This document shows positions 38,015-45,459 of a DNA stretch of 64,000 nt, in pieces. This DNA comes from JAJYRX01 sp041655275 (GTDB lineage Bacteria; Pseudomonadota; Gammaproteobacteria; Burkholderiales; Burkholderiaceae_B). The notes beneath the pieces were generated by a model that was given only the letters and a program-made list of their open reading frames with translations, was not told the DNA's origin and searched no databases. The number at the start of each line of letters is the position of its first letter. Position 1 is the stretch's first letter. The stretch covers positions 62,001-126,000 of the forward strand of contig JBBAFU010000005.1 in the NCBI GenBank assembly GCA_041655275.1, given 5' to 3'. Made by a program: the position numbers and the translations under genes.

Positions 38015-39396
38015 TGGGGTGTGCCGGGCTCGCCCAGATCCCAGTACAGTCCCGTCATGATCTGCAGCGCCTCGGCCATAAGCTCGGGCGGCAGGTGCTC
38101 GTTGGGGGCATGCTGCGAGCAGCCCGGATACGAGTGCGGCACCCAGATCGTGCGCAAGCCCAGGATATCGGCAAAGACGTCATTGGGCAGGGAGCCCCCC
38201 AGGTTGGGCAGCAGCGCCGGCTTCTTGCCGCTGGTTGCCGCCACCGACTGGAAGGCCCACTGCACCCAGGCATCATCGGGGTCGATGCGCGTGGCAATGA
38301 ACATGCGCTCGCGCGAGGGCGTGATCTCGACCATGGGAAAACCCTGGCGATCCAGATGACGGCGCAGCGCCGGCAGTATGGCATCCGGATCCACACCCAC
38401 GACGAAGCGCAGCTGGCAGCGCGCCCAGGCATTGCCGGGAATGGCATTCACCGGCGTTTCCGGATTGCCCGTCTTGTACGCCAGCACTTCCAGCGAGCAC
38501 CAGCCAAAGACACGCTCGGCCGGCGTCAGGCCGGGTTCGCCCCATTCGGGCTCCACCACCGGGCCGTCGGGGCCTGCTTCCACCTCGCAGTCCGCCAGCG
38601 CACGACGCACGGACTCCGGCAGTGATTCCGGCACCAGATCCGGCACGCGGATCTGCCCCGTGGATGAGACCAGGCTGGCGATGGCATGTGCCAGCTGGAT
38701 GCCGGGGTTGGAAATCAGCCCGCCCCAGTTGCCCGAGTGATGCCCGCCTTCGCGCGCGTTGATGCTCAGGTCGAAGGACAGCGCGCCGCGTGCACCCAGA
38801 AAGAGCGTGGGCCTGTCGGCGCGCAGGCGCGGGCCGTCCGAGGCGATGAACAGGTCGGCGCGCAGGCGTTCAGCCATATCCTCGCACAGCTCGCGCAGGC
38901 CTGCGGAGCCGATTTCCTCGCCCATCTCGATCAGGAACTTCGCATTGAAGCCCAGCCGTCCGCGCGCATCGATAACCGCCTTCATGGCCGCCATGTTGAT
39001 ACTGTGCTGGCCCTTGTTGTCGGCAATGCCGCGCCCGTACCACAGGCCGTTGCGTTCTATCAGCGTCCACGGGTCCAGGCCCTCATACCACTCGTCTTCC
39101 AGCCCGCGGATGACATCACCGTGGCCATAGCCCAGCACCGTGGGCAGCGCCGGGTCCTCGATGCGCTCGGCCAGCAGGAAGGGTGAACTCGCCGCCTTGT
39201 GCCCGAGTATCTCGCAACGAAAGCCGATGGCCTCGAACGACGGCACGAGCTCGTCTTCGAGATAGGTGAGCAGCGCCGCCGCCCGTTCGGGATTCTGGCT
39301 TTCCGTGGGGTGCGCGATGCGACGCGCCAGTGTGGCGCGAAACTCGCCCGAATCGAAATGACGGCCGATGGCGGCCAGGGCCTCTGAACGTGACAC
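37975..39396 (-). CDS. M20-family metallopeptidase (dipeptidase-like)
   Basis: 473 aa, starting at GTG 39396 with AAGGAAG upstream. The dinuclear Zn site is complete: GYGHGD (His and the adjacent Asp), GIADNKGQ (bridging Asp), MGEEIGS (catalytic Glu pair), ASDGPRL, and the C-terminal NEHLPPE His. The length fits the longer CPG2/dipeptidase subgroup with a dimerisation lid. It probably cleaves a dipeptide or N-acyl amino acid in the cytoplasm. Its 3' end overlaps the thiol dioxygenase by 40 bp in convergent orientation. Confidence 0.9.
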   Translation of the reverse strand: MSRSEALAAIGRHFDSGEFRATLARRIAHPTESQNPERAAALLTYLEDELVPSFEAIGFRCEILGHKAASSPFLLAERIEDPALPTVLGYGHGDVIRGLEDEWYEGLDPWTLIERNGLWYGRGIADNKGQHSINMAAMKAVIDARGRLGFNAKFLIEMGEEIGSAGLRELCEDMAERLRADLFIASDGPRLRADRPTLFLGARGALSFDLSINAREGGHHSGNWGGLISNPGIQLAHAIASLVSSTGQIRVPDLVPESLPESVRRALADCEVEAGPDGPVVEPEWGEPGLTPAERVFGWCSLEVLAYKTGNPETPVNAIPGNAWARCQLRFVVGVDPDAILPALRRHLDRQGFPMVEITPSRERMFIATRIDPDDAWVQWAFQSVAATSGKKPALLPNLGGSLPNDVFADILGLRTIWVPHSYPGCSQHAPNEHLPPELMAEALQIMTGLYWDLGEPGTPHQGAHRLGTMSLE

Positions 39397-39438
39397 TGCA
39401 GCTTCCTTGCGATGAGAGATGAACGGGATTGGGACAGG

Positions 39439-40188
39439 CTACCGGGAATCGTCGGGGCTCGCAAATGGTTTTGCAGGAGCGAGTTCGCGTCGCATTACGT
39501 CGATGATGAAACGCTGGCGGGACAAGGGCATGCGCGTCATGATGCTGGACACGCTGACAGCATATTGCGCCGGTCCGTTCTCGCAGGCGACCGGCAGGCC
39601 CACACCGAGCACGCCCGGGACGGCGGCATTGCCCACCGCCGACCATCCGCGTTCGCGGGTGGTGAGGATGAGCTGCTCCATGCGCGCCCGTGTCATGCCG
39701 CCAAAGCGGGGCAGGCGATCGGCGTTATCCGCAAGAATGGCGGTAATCGTGTCATCCGTCTGGTTGGCCAGCAGCGCCAGGCCGGCCGCGCCCACACCCA
39801 ACGGCTGGCGGTAGCCGATGGTGACTGCCAGCACCTGCACCGGATAGCTGCCCAGCTCGCGATGCAGGCACAGGGAATCGCCATTGTCCGCTCGCACCAG
39901 GAACGAGGAGTCACCCGTCGCGTCGCTGATGCGTCGCAGTGCGTGGGCCATGTGGTGTATGGCCCGGGAATCGCTGTTCATTTTCTGAACAGACGGCGCC
40001 GCTGCCACCATCGAAGGCTTGTTCAGGGATTGAACATAGCCGCGCGCCCGCAGTACATCCACATAGCGGTAGACGGTGCTGCGCTGTATGCCGGTGTGGT
40101 GGGCGATGGCCGCCATACTGAGCCCGCCCTTGCCGGCCGCGCGGATGGTCTCGAGGATTTGCAGGCCGCGGTCGAAGGTTTGGTTCAT
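39439..40188 (-). CDS. IclR-family transcriptional regulator 1
   Basis: 249 aa from ATG 40188. The N-terminal winged helix reads LQILETIRAAGKGGLSMAAIAHHTGIQRSTVYRYVDVLRARGYVQ, followed by a GAF-like effector domain (YPVQVLAVTIGYRQPLGVGAAGLALLA). The gene contains two exact TGTTC-N7-GAACA palindromes (39975-39991, 40020-40036) and has another, TGTCC-N7-GGACA, 13 bp before its start. It is divergent from the TctC operon and is the best candidate for binding these sites and controlling itself. Confidence 0.92.
   Translation of the reverse strand: MNQTFDRGLQILETIRAAGKGGLSMAAIAHHTGIQRSTVYRYVDVLRARGYVQSLNKPSMVAAAPSVQKMNSDSRAIHHMAHALRRISDATGDSSFLVRADNGDSLCLHRELGSYPVQVLAVTIGYRQPLGVGAAGLALLANQTDDTITAILADNADRLPRFGGMTRARMEQLILTTRERGWSAVGNAAVPGVLGVGLPVACENGPAQYAVSVSSIMTRMPLSRQRFIIDVMRRELAPAKPFASPDDSR
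39975..39991. promoter_or_regulatory. IclR-type palindrome, inside IclR gene 1
   Basis: TGTTC-ATTTTCT-GAACA is an exact palindrome of the recurrent 17-bp motif. Its centre is 45 bp from the next site at 40020-40036. It lies within the coding sequence. Confidence 0.55.
40020..40036. promoter_or_regulatory. IclR-type palindrome, inside IclR gene 1 (second)
   Basis: TGTTC-AGGGATT-GAACA is an exact match. It forms a 45-bp centre-to-centre pair with 39975-39991. Confidence 0.55.
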
Positions 40189-40200
40189 ATGCAGAAATAT

Positions 40201-40217
40201 TGTCCAAATAATGGACA
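40201..40217. promoter_or_regulatory. IclR-type operator upstream of IclR gene 1
   Basis: TGTCC-AAATAAT-GGACA is a perfect palindrome 13 bp before the IclR start codon. On the minus strand a -10-like TATACT (40221-40226) lies immediately upstream, so a bound regulator would cover the transcription start. This fits autoregulation. Confidence 0.65.
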
Positions 40218-40271
40218 AAAAGTATAACGCTTCGAAGAAAGCATTTGTATATTGAGAGGGCAGTCGACAGT

Positions 40272-40288
40272 TGTCCAATAATTGAACA
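40272..40288. promoter_or_regulatory. IclR-type operator upstream of the TctC-ligase operon
   Basis: TGTCC-AATAATT-GAACA lies 21 bp before the TctC start and covers a possible -10 AATAAT (40277-40282) with a weak TTGAGA -35 at 40252. Its centre is 71 bp from the IclR-proximal operator. Confidence 0.65.
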
Positions 40289-40308
40289 GATTTTCAGGAG
40301 ACGTCTCC

Positions 40309-41292
40309 ATGTCCCAGCGTTTTACCCATCTTGTCGCGGCCAGCCTGCTGGCGGGTCTTGCCCTGACGGCAGCGCCGGCCCAGGCCGCTGACTTTCCCGA
40401 GCGCCCGCTCACCGTCGTGGTCGGCTATGCTGCCGGCGGTGCCACCGATATACTGGCGCGCCTGGTTTCCAAGGCCATGTCCGATGAGCTTGGCCAGCCC
40501 GCGGTTGTCGAGAACCGCGCCGGTGCCAACAGCAATATCGGTGCCGATTATGTGACGCGCGCCAAGGGTGACGGCTATACGATCTATGTCGGCACCATCG
40601 CCAACACCATCAATCGGGCGCTCTACAAGGATCTGCGCCATGATTTCCTCGAGGATTTCAAGTTTGTGGGCATGATGGCCAGCATCGCCAATGTGCTGGT
40701 GGTCAATCCGCAGCGCCCCTGGCAGACTGTCCAGGACTACATTGACTATGCGAAGGCCCACCCGGGCGAAGTGACATGCGCATCTTCCGGTACGGGCTCG
40801 TCCATCCATATGTCCTGCGAGCTGTTCAAGATTCGGACAGGCACGGATATCCTGCATATCCCTTATCGTGGCAGTGGGCCGGCCGTCGTTGACCTGGTCG
40901 CGGGACAGGTGGATTCCATGTTCGACAATGTCCCGTCCTCGGTGACGCACATCAAGGCAGGGACCTTGCGTGCCATCGCGACCACCACGGCCGAGCGTGT
41001 CGACAATCTGCCTGACACACCCACATTCACCGAGTCCGGACTCAAGGATTTCGTGGTGCAATCCTGGTTTGGCCTGACCGTGCCCAAGAGCACACCTGAC
41101 GACGTTGTCCAGATTCTGAACGATGCATTGAACCGTGCCCTGAAGCAGCCGGAAGTGGTCGAGGCCTATGCAAAAAGCGGGTTCCGCACACCGCCGGCGC
41201 CCAATTCACCCGCCTCGTTCCATGCTCACGCCGCAGCAGAAGTGCAACAATGGGGTGAAGTGGTCGAACAGGCAAAGATCTCCGTCGAATAA
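40309..41292 (+). CDS. TctC/Bug-family periplasmic binding protein 2
   Basis: 327 aa from ATG 40309, with AGGAGA upstream. It has a Sec signal peptide ending near APAQAA at res ~26. Bug motifs are RPLTVVVGYAAGGATDILARL, VVENRAGANSNIGADYV, HIPYRGSGPAVVDLVAGQVDSMFDN. It should bind a carboxylate in the periplasm, but no TctA/TctB permease is adjacent. It is the first gene of an operon with an acyl-CoA synthetase, a citryl-CoA-lyase-like protein and an SDR. Its coding sequence contains one exact IclR-type palindrome (40823-40839) and one with a single mismatch (41106-41122). Confidence 0.9.
   Translation: MSQRFTHLVAASLLAGLALTAAPAQAADFPERPLTVVVGYAAGGATDILARLVSKAMSDELGQPAVVENRAGANSNIGADYVTRAKGDGYTIYVGTIANTINRALYKDLRHDFLEDFKFVGMMASIANVLVVNPQRPWQTVQDYIDYAKAHPGEVTCASSGTGSSIHMSCELFKIRTGTDILHIPYRGSGPAVVDLVAGQVDSMFDNVPSSVTHIKAGTLRAIATTTAERVDNLPDTPTFTESGLKDFVVQSWFGLTVPKSTPDDVVQILNDALNRALKQPEVVEAYAKSGFRTPPAPNSPASFHAHAAAEVQQWGEVVEQAKISVE
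40823..40839. promoter_or_regulatory. IclR-type palindrome inside the TctC 2 gene
   Basis: TGTTC-AAGATTC-GGACA matches TGTYC-N7-GRACA at all ten defined positions. It is intragenic, and part of the match falls on a codon stretch (ELFK) common in this protein family, so it may be coincidental. Confidence 0.4.
41106..41122. promoter_or_regulatory. Near-match IclR-type palindrome inside the TctC 2 gene
   Basis: TGTCC-AGATTCT-GAACG, with one mismatch (last base). Confidence 0.3.
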
Positions 41293-41313
41293 CGCAACAA
41301 AGGCAGCATTTCC

Positions 41314-42795
41314 GTGACACCCATTGATTTCTTTGAGCGTGCGGCGCGCGCCTGGCCCGGGCGCCCCGCACTGCTGGGGCCGCAAGGCGATATGAGTTAC
41401 GCCGAACTGGCGCAGGCCGTCGACGCACTGGCCTGCCATCTCCAGGCCTGCGACCCGGAACCGGGTTCACGGGTCGCGCTGTGTGCCGGCAATCGCGTCG
41501 AATACGTGGTTGCAATGCTGGCCATCATGGCGGCGGGCAAGGTCTGGGTGCCGCTCAATGCGCGCAGTACCGCCCGCGAGCTTGCCCGCATACTGGATAC
41601 GGTATCGGCTTCCATCGTCATGGTGGACGCCAAGGGCGCCGAGCTGGTGGGCGAGTGCAATGCGACGGTGCTGTCGCTGGATACGCTGGCGCCCGTGTTC
41701 GAGCGCCACGCCGGCCGGAAGCCACGGGTGCACGAGCGGGGGCGCGACGCAACGCAGGCCATCAAGTTCACCGGCGGCACCACCGGTCTGCCCAAGGGCG
41801 TCATGCAGCCCATGCGGGCCTGGGTGGCCACCATCATCAACCAGATTGCCGGCTGGCAGATCACGGCGCAGGATCGTTTCGTCGCTGCGGCACCGCTCAG
41901 CCATGGTACCGGTACCTATGTGCTGCCCACCCTGGCCCAGGGCGGGGCCATCATTCTGGTCGATGGACGCAATCCTGATGCCCTGCTGCGTGCATTTAGT
42001 GAACAGGGCGGCAGCATGACCTTCATGCCGCCCACCCTGATCTACAAATTGATGGAATTGCCGGGCGCCACGCCGGCCGCCTTCCCGGATCTGCGCCTGC
42101 TGATCTACGGTGGCGCGCCCATGCCCGAATCCAAGATCGTTGCCGCCCAGGGGTTCTTCGGACCGGTGCTCGCCACTACTTTCGGACAGACCGAGGCGCC
42201 ACAGATCGTCACCTGGCTCACGCCTGATCTGCTGGCAGACACCGGCCTGCGCAACAGCGTCGGGCGTGCCACCTGGTTCTCGGAAGTCGCTATCGTGGCA
42301 CCGGACGGCAGCCGTCTCGGGCCCGGCGAAAAGGGCGAGGTGCTGGTGCGTGGCGATCTGGTGATGACCGGCTACTGGCAGCAACCCGAGCTGAGCGCAC
42401 GCACCGTGCGCGACGGCTGGCTGCATACCGGTGACGTGGGCATGCTGGATGAGCGCGGCTTTCTCTTTCTCAAGGAGCGTTTGCGCGACGTCATCATTTC
42501 CGGTGGATTCAATGTCTATCCGGTCGATGTGGAGGGCGTCCTGTCGGAACATGCCGCAGTGCATGAGGCGGCGGTGTTTGGTCTGCCCGATGACAAGTGG
42601 GGCGAAACCGTCAACGCCGTCATCGAACTGCGGCCCGGCAATCAGGTTGAGGCCGACGCACTCAAGGCCTTTGTGCGCGAACGCGTGGGACCGGTCCTCA
42701 CGCCCAAGAACATCTGGTTCTGTGAGTCGCTGCCGCGTTCGCCCGTGGGCAAAGTGCTGAAGGCCGACCTCAGACGCGACTACGAAACTCACTGA
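41314..42795 (+). CDS. Acyl-CoA synthetase (AMP-forming)
   Basis: 493 aa from GTG 41314. ANL-superfamily motifs are clear: the P-loop TGGTTGLPKG, the GWLHTGD adenylate-binding motif, KERLRDVIISGGFNVYPVDVE (hinge), and the C-terminal lysine in SPVGKVLK. It activates a carboxylic acid to its CoA thioester with ATP. Between a carboxylate-binding protein and a citryl-CoA-lyase-like enzyme it is the likely activation step of a new acid-degradation route. Confidence 0.92.
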   Translation: MTPIDFFERAARAWPGRPALLGPQGDMSYAELAQAVDALACHLQACDPEPGSRVALCAGNRVEYVVAMLAIMAAGKVWVPLNARSTARELARILDTVSASIVMVDAKGAELVGECNATVLSLDTLAPVFERHAGRKPRVHERGRDATQAIKFTGGTTGLPKGVMQPMRAWVATIINQIAGWQITAQDRFVAAAPLSHGTGTYVLPTLAQGGAIILVDGRNPDALLRAFSEQGGSMTFMPPTLIYKLMELPGATPAAFPDLRLLIYGGAPMPESKIVAAQGFFGPVLATTFGQTEAPQIVTWLTPDLLADTGLRNSVGRATWFSEVAIVAPDGSRLGPGEKGEVLVRGDLVMTGYWQQPELSARTVRDGWLHTGDVGMLDERGFLFLKERLRDVIISGGFNVYPVDVEGVLSEHAAVHEAAVFGLPDDKWGETVNAVIELRPGNQVEADALKAFVRERVGPVLTPKNIWFCESLPRSPVGKVLKADLRRDYETH

Positions 42796-42812
42796 ATCCT
42801 CAAGGAGCCACG

Positions 42813-43586
42813 ATGGCCAAGACCCCTGTTACCGAATTGTGCGCCCACAGCCTTACCGGCATGCAATACCGCGACCGTGACCTCGTCAACGAGCTCATCG
42901 GACACAGCAGCTTCACCGAAGTGATGTTCACCCAGATCATGGGCCGGCGCCCGCGTCCGGTCGACCTGCGCATCATCGACGCTGTGCTCGTAACGCTGAT
43001 GGAGCACGGGCTCACGCCTTCCGCCATCTCCACCCGGCTCACCTATATGAGTGCGCCCGAGAATCTGCAGGGCGCCGTCGCTGCGGGCCTGCTGTCCGTC
43101 GGCAGCCAGTTCGTGGGCACCATGGAAAACTGCGCACACCTGCTGGAAGACATTCTGGCCAGCGACGATCCGCAGCAGCGCATGCAGGTCATCGTGGATG
43201 ATCATCGTGCCCGCCGTGCCCATCTGCCGGGTTTTGGCCATCACCTGCACAAGCCGGATGACCCGCGTTCCATCAAGCTGTTCGAGGTGGCGCGCCAGGA
43301 GCCGGGTCTGGACATGCGCTTCGTGGATACCATTCTGGCGCTGGGCGAGGTGGTCGACAAGACTTACGGGCGCCATATCACCATCAATGCCACAGGTGCA
43401 GTGGCGGCACTGCTGGGCGGCATCGGCATCCCCGTGCCCCTGATGCGCGGGCTTGCCGTCATCTCGCGTGCCGCAGGCCTGGTGGCGCACATTGCCGAGG
43501 AGCAGCGCAGCCCTTCGGGCCGCTTCATCTGGGAGACCATCGATGAGGCCATTCCCTTCGTGAATACCCCTACGCAGCCGGATTGA
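42813..43586 (+). CDS. Citryl-CoA-lyase-like protein (citrate synthase fold)
   Basis: 257 aa, the length of stand-alone citryl-CoA lyases. The citrate-synthase motif GFGHHLHK with DPR (H143/H144) is kept. The other two catalytic positions of citrate synthase look replaced: the HGG loop reads F100-V-G (GSQFVGTMEN) and the catalytic Asp position lies in INATGAVAALL (Thr194 by my alignment). Similar sequences are annotated citryl-CoA lyase in databases as I remember them, but the real reaction could be cleavage of a different 3-hydroxyacyl-CoA. It follows the ligase by 17 bp and precedes an SDR by 4 bp. Confidence 0.82.
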   Translation: MAKTPVTELCAHSLTGMQYRDRDLVNELIGHSSFTEVMFTQIMGRRPRPVDLRIIDAVLVTLMEHGLTPSAISTRLTYMSAPENLQGAVAAGLLSVGSQFVGTMENCAHLLEDILASDDPQQRMQVIVDDHRARRAHLPGFGHHLHKPDDPRSIKLFEVARQEPGLDMRFVDTILALGEVVDKTYGRHITINATGAVAALLGGIGIPVPLMRGLAVISRAAGLVAHIAEEQRSPSGRFIWETIDEAIPFVNTPTQPD

Positions 43587-43590
43587 GCGC

Positions 43591-44391
43591 ATGAGTCTTG
43601 ACGGGAAAACCGTGTTCGTGGCCGGCGCCGGCAGCGTCGGGCCCGGCTGGAGCATCGGCAAGGCGACTTGCGTCACGCTGGCACAGCGCGGCGCCGCCAT
43701 CGTGGCGGTCGATATGCGCAAGGACGCCGCCGAAGACACCTGTCACGAGGTCGAGGCCGCCGGCGGGCGTGCCCTGGCACTGCAGGCCGATGTGGCCAGC
43801 GAAGCCGACATGACCCGGGCTGTGTCGGCAGCGGTCACACATTTTGGCAGCTTGCACGCCTGGGTGGCCAATGCCGGTATCGGCAAACGCGGGGGTGTCG
43901 CGGAAACCACGGTCGCAGACTTCCGGCGTGTTCAGGAAGTGAACATCGAAAGTCTGCTCATTGGTGCACACTTGCTGGTACCCGAACTGCTGCGCGCCGG
44001 CAATGGCGCCATCGTGACGCTGTCATCGGTTGCGGGTCTGCGCTATCTCGGCTACCCCCATCTGGCCTACAACGTGACCAAGGCGGCCGTCATTCACTTC
44101 ACGCGCATGATGGCCCAGGAATATGCCGCACAGGGCTTGCGTGCAAATACCGTGGTTCCGGGTCTGATCGACACCCCGCGGGTGCAGACAAACGTGGGCA
44201 AGGCGTTTTCGGGCACCGGCGACGCACAGGAAATCCGCCGCCGGCGCGATGCCCAGGTGCCACTGGGCCGCATGGGTTCGCCCTGGGAAGTGGCGCGCGC
44301 CGTCGCCTTCCTCTGCTCGGATGACGCGTCCTACATTACCGGCACGGAGCTGGTCGTGGATGGCGGCCTGATCGGACGCTATCAGAAATAA
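43591..44391 (+). CDS. Short-chain dehydrogenase/reductase (operon with citryl-CoA-lyase-like gene)
   Basis: 266 aa classical SDR. The cofactor loop is an unusual AGAGSVGPGWSIGKA (an insertion in the GxxxGxG motif). NAG, the Ser (SSVAG) and the YNVTK catalytic motif are intact, and the C-terminus has GTELVVDGG. It oxidises or reduces a hydroxyl or keto group with NAD(P). It begins 4 bp after the lyase-like gene and ends in a 10-bp convergent overlap with IclR gene 2. An exact IclR-type palindrome lies inside it (43929-43945). Confidence 0.9.
   Translation: MSLDGKTVFVAGAGSVGPGWSIGKATCVTLAQRGAAIVAVDMRKDAAEDTCHEVEAAGGRALALQADVASEADMTRAVSAAVTHFGSLHAWVANAGIGKRGGVAETTVADFRRVQEVNIESLLIGAHLLVPELLRAGNGAIVTLSSVAGLRYLGYPHLAYNVTKAAVIHFTRMMAQEYAAQGLRANTVVPGLIDTPRVQTNVGKAFSGTGDAQEIRRRRDAQVPLGRMGSPWEVARAVAFLCSDDASYITGTELVVDGGLIGRYQK
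43929..43945. promoter_or_regulatory. IclR-type palindrome inside the SDR gene
   Basis: TGTTC-AGGAAGT-GAACA is an exact intragenic match of the recurrent motif. Confidence 0.45.
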
Positions 44392-45242
44392 TATGCCGGC
44401 TCAGGTCGAACGATGTCGGACGGGTGCCAGGCGCCGTCCCTGGCGCTGTTCATTTCCTGAACATCGCCCGCGACATACGCATCCAGCCTGGGTGGCGGTA
44501 TCTGCAGCGCGGCCTCGATTTCCAAACGCATGATCTTCAGAGTGCGCTGCTTTTGTGCGGCGGGAATGTCATCACTGAAATAAAGCACTTCCATCGCAAA
44601 TACAGGCGCACCCCAGGCGCGTGGCACCGCCACGCCGATCGTCGGCCATATGGCGGTGAGCGATGTCTTGATTATCAGGGTCTTGCGCCGGCTGGCGATG
44701 CGCCGCCACCGTTGATGTCGATGTGCCTGCATAATCCAGTGTCGGGGGAGCATGCGCAGGTTGCGTTCCACGATGGCCGCGCCTTCGTCTTCGGGTAGGT
44801 GGCCCAGAAGCACCAGACCCCCGGCAGTCGAAGCAAGCGGGTATTCATCGCCCGGACAGGGTATGGGGCATTGTATGTATGCGTGTCCATGTTCTGAACA
44901 GACGCAGCGGAAGAAGTCACCATTGCGTCTGAGCAGGAAGCAGCTCACGCCGGTTGCCACGGCGATGCGCCTTGCTGCAGCGCGCAGGTAGGGTTGATAG
45001 TGATCATCCAGGCGCTGGCGCAGGTAACGGCCGTCATCGAAGACGTAGAAGCGCGGGATGTTAATTTCGCGGATAAGGCCGCTGGCCTCGAGAGTATCCA
45101 GGTAGCGGTAAGCCGTGCTGCGATTCAGGCCGGTACGTTCGGCAACTTCGGTCAGGTGAAGGCCACGGGTGCCCGCCTGGAAGATAGCCTGCAAGACCTC
45201 GAGGCCGCGTGCGAGCGTCTTTGTGGGAGATTCAGATGTCAT
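44382..45242 (-). CDS. IclR-family transcriptional regulator 2
   Basis: 286 aa from ATG 45242. The winged helix LARGLEVLQAIFQAGTRGLHLTEVAERTGLNRSTAYRYLDTLEASGL is clearly paralogous to IclR 1. The effector domain has extra cysteines (CVCSEH, CPIPCPG) and a ~35-residue C-terminal tail. It is divergent from an SDR gene. Two exact palindromes lie in its coding sequence (44447-44463, 44884-44900), and one exact plus one near match lie upstream, so it too is a candidate binder of TGTYC-N7-GRACA. Confidence 0.92.
   Translation of the reverse strand: MTSESPTKTLARGLEVLQAIFQAGTRGLHLTEVAERTGLNRSTAYRYLDTLEASGLIREINIPRFYVFDDGRYLRQRLDDHYQPYLRAAARRIAVATGVSCFLLRRNGDFFRCVCSEHGHAYIQCPIPCPGDEYPLASTAGGLVLLGHLPEDEGAAIVERNLRMLPRHWIMQAHRHQRWRRIASRRKTLIIKTSLTAIWPTIGVAVPRAWGAPVFAMEVLYFSDDIPAAQKQRTLKIMRLEIEAALQIPPPRLDAYVAGDVQEMNSARDGAWHPSDIVRPEPAYYF
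44447..44463. promoter_or_regulatory. IclR-type palindrome near the 3' end of IclR gene 2
   Basis: TGTTC-ATTTCCT-GAACA, an exact match. It is 65 bp from the 3' end of the convergent SDR gene. Confidence 0.5.
44842..44858. promoter_or_regulatory. Near-match IclR-type palindrome in IclR gene 2
   Basis: TATTC-ATCGCCC-GGACA, one mismatch. Its centre is 42 bp from the exact site at 44884-44900. Confidence 0.3.
44884..44900. promoter_or_regulatory. IclR-type palindrome inside IclR gene 2
   Basis: TGTCC-ATGTTCT-GAACA matches TGTYC-N7-GRACA exactly. Confidence 0.5.
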
Positions 45243-45252
45243 CGCGGATGTG

Positions 45253-45269
45253 TGATCAAAAGATGAACA
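45253..45269. promoter_or_regulatory. Near-match IclR-type operator just upstream of IclR gene 2
   Basis: TGATC-AAAAGAT-GAACA, one mismatch, lies 11 bp before the IclR 2 start codon. Its centre is 45 bp from the exact site at 45298-45314. Confidence 0.5.
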
Positions 45270-45297
45270 GTGCCGGGGCGGGATGTGCCGACACGCG

Positions 45298-45314
45298 TGT
45301 TCAATATCTGAACA
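45298..45314. promoter_or_regulatory. IclR-type operator between IclR gene 2 and the divergent SDR
   Basis: TGTTC-AATATCT-GAACA is a perfect palindrome in the 217-bp divergent region. A -10-like TATACT (45343-45348) for the rightward SDR has no good -35, and this site sits just upstream of where the -35 should be. That is the position expected for activation by an IclR protein. Confidence 0.65.
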
Positions 45315-45459
45315 TCATTTCCGGTGCCACCACAGCCCTCGCTATACTGCCATTGGAGCGCGCCCGGACCGCAGCTTCAAGCCCGAACGCGACTCTTTCA
45401 TCCGCGTCCTTTCATCCAGGTATCAACGCTGATACCGCAAGCAGCAGGAAGTCGACATC

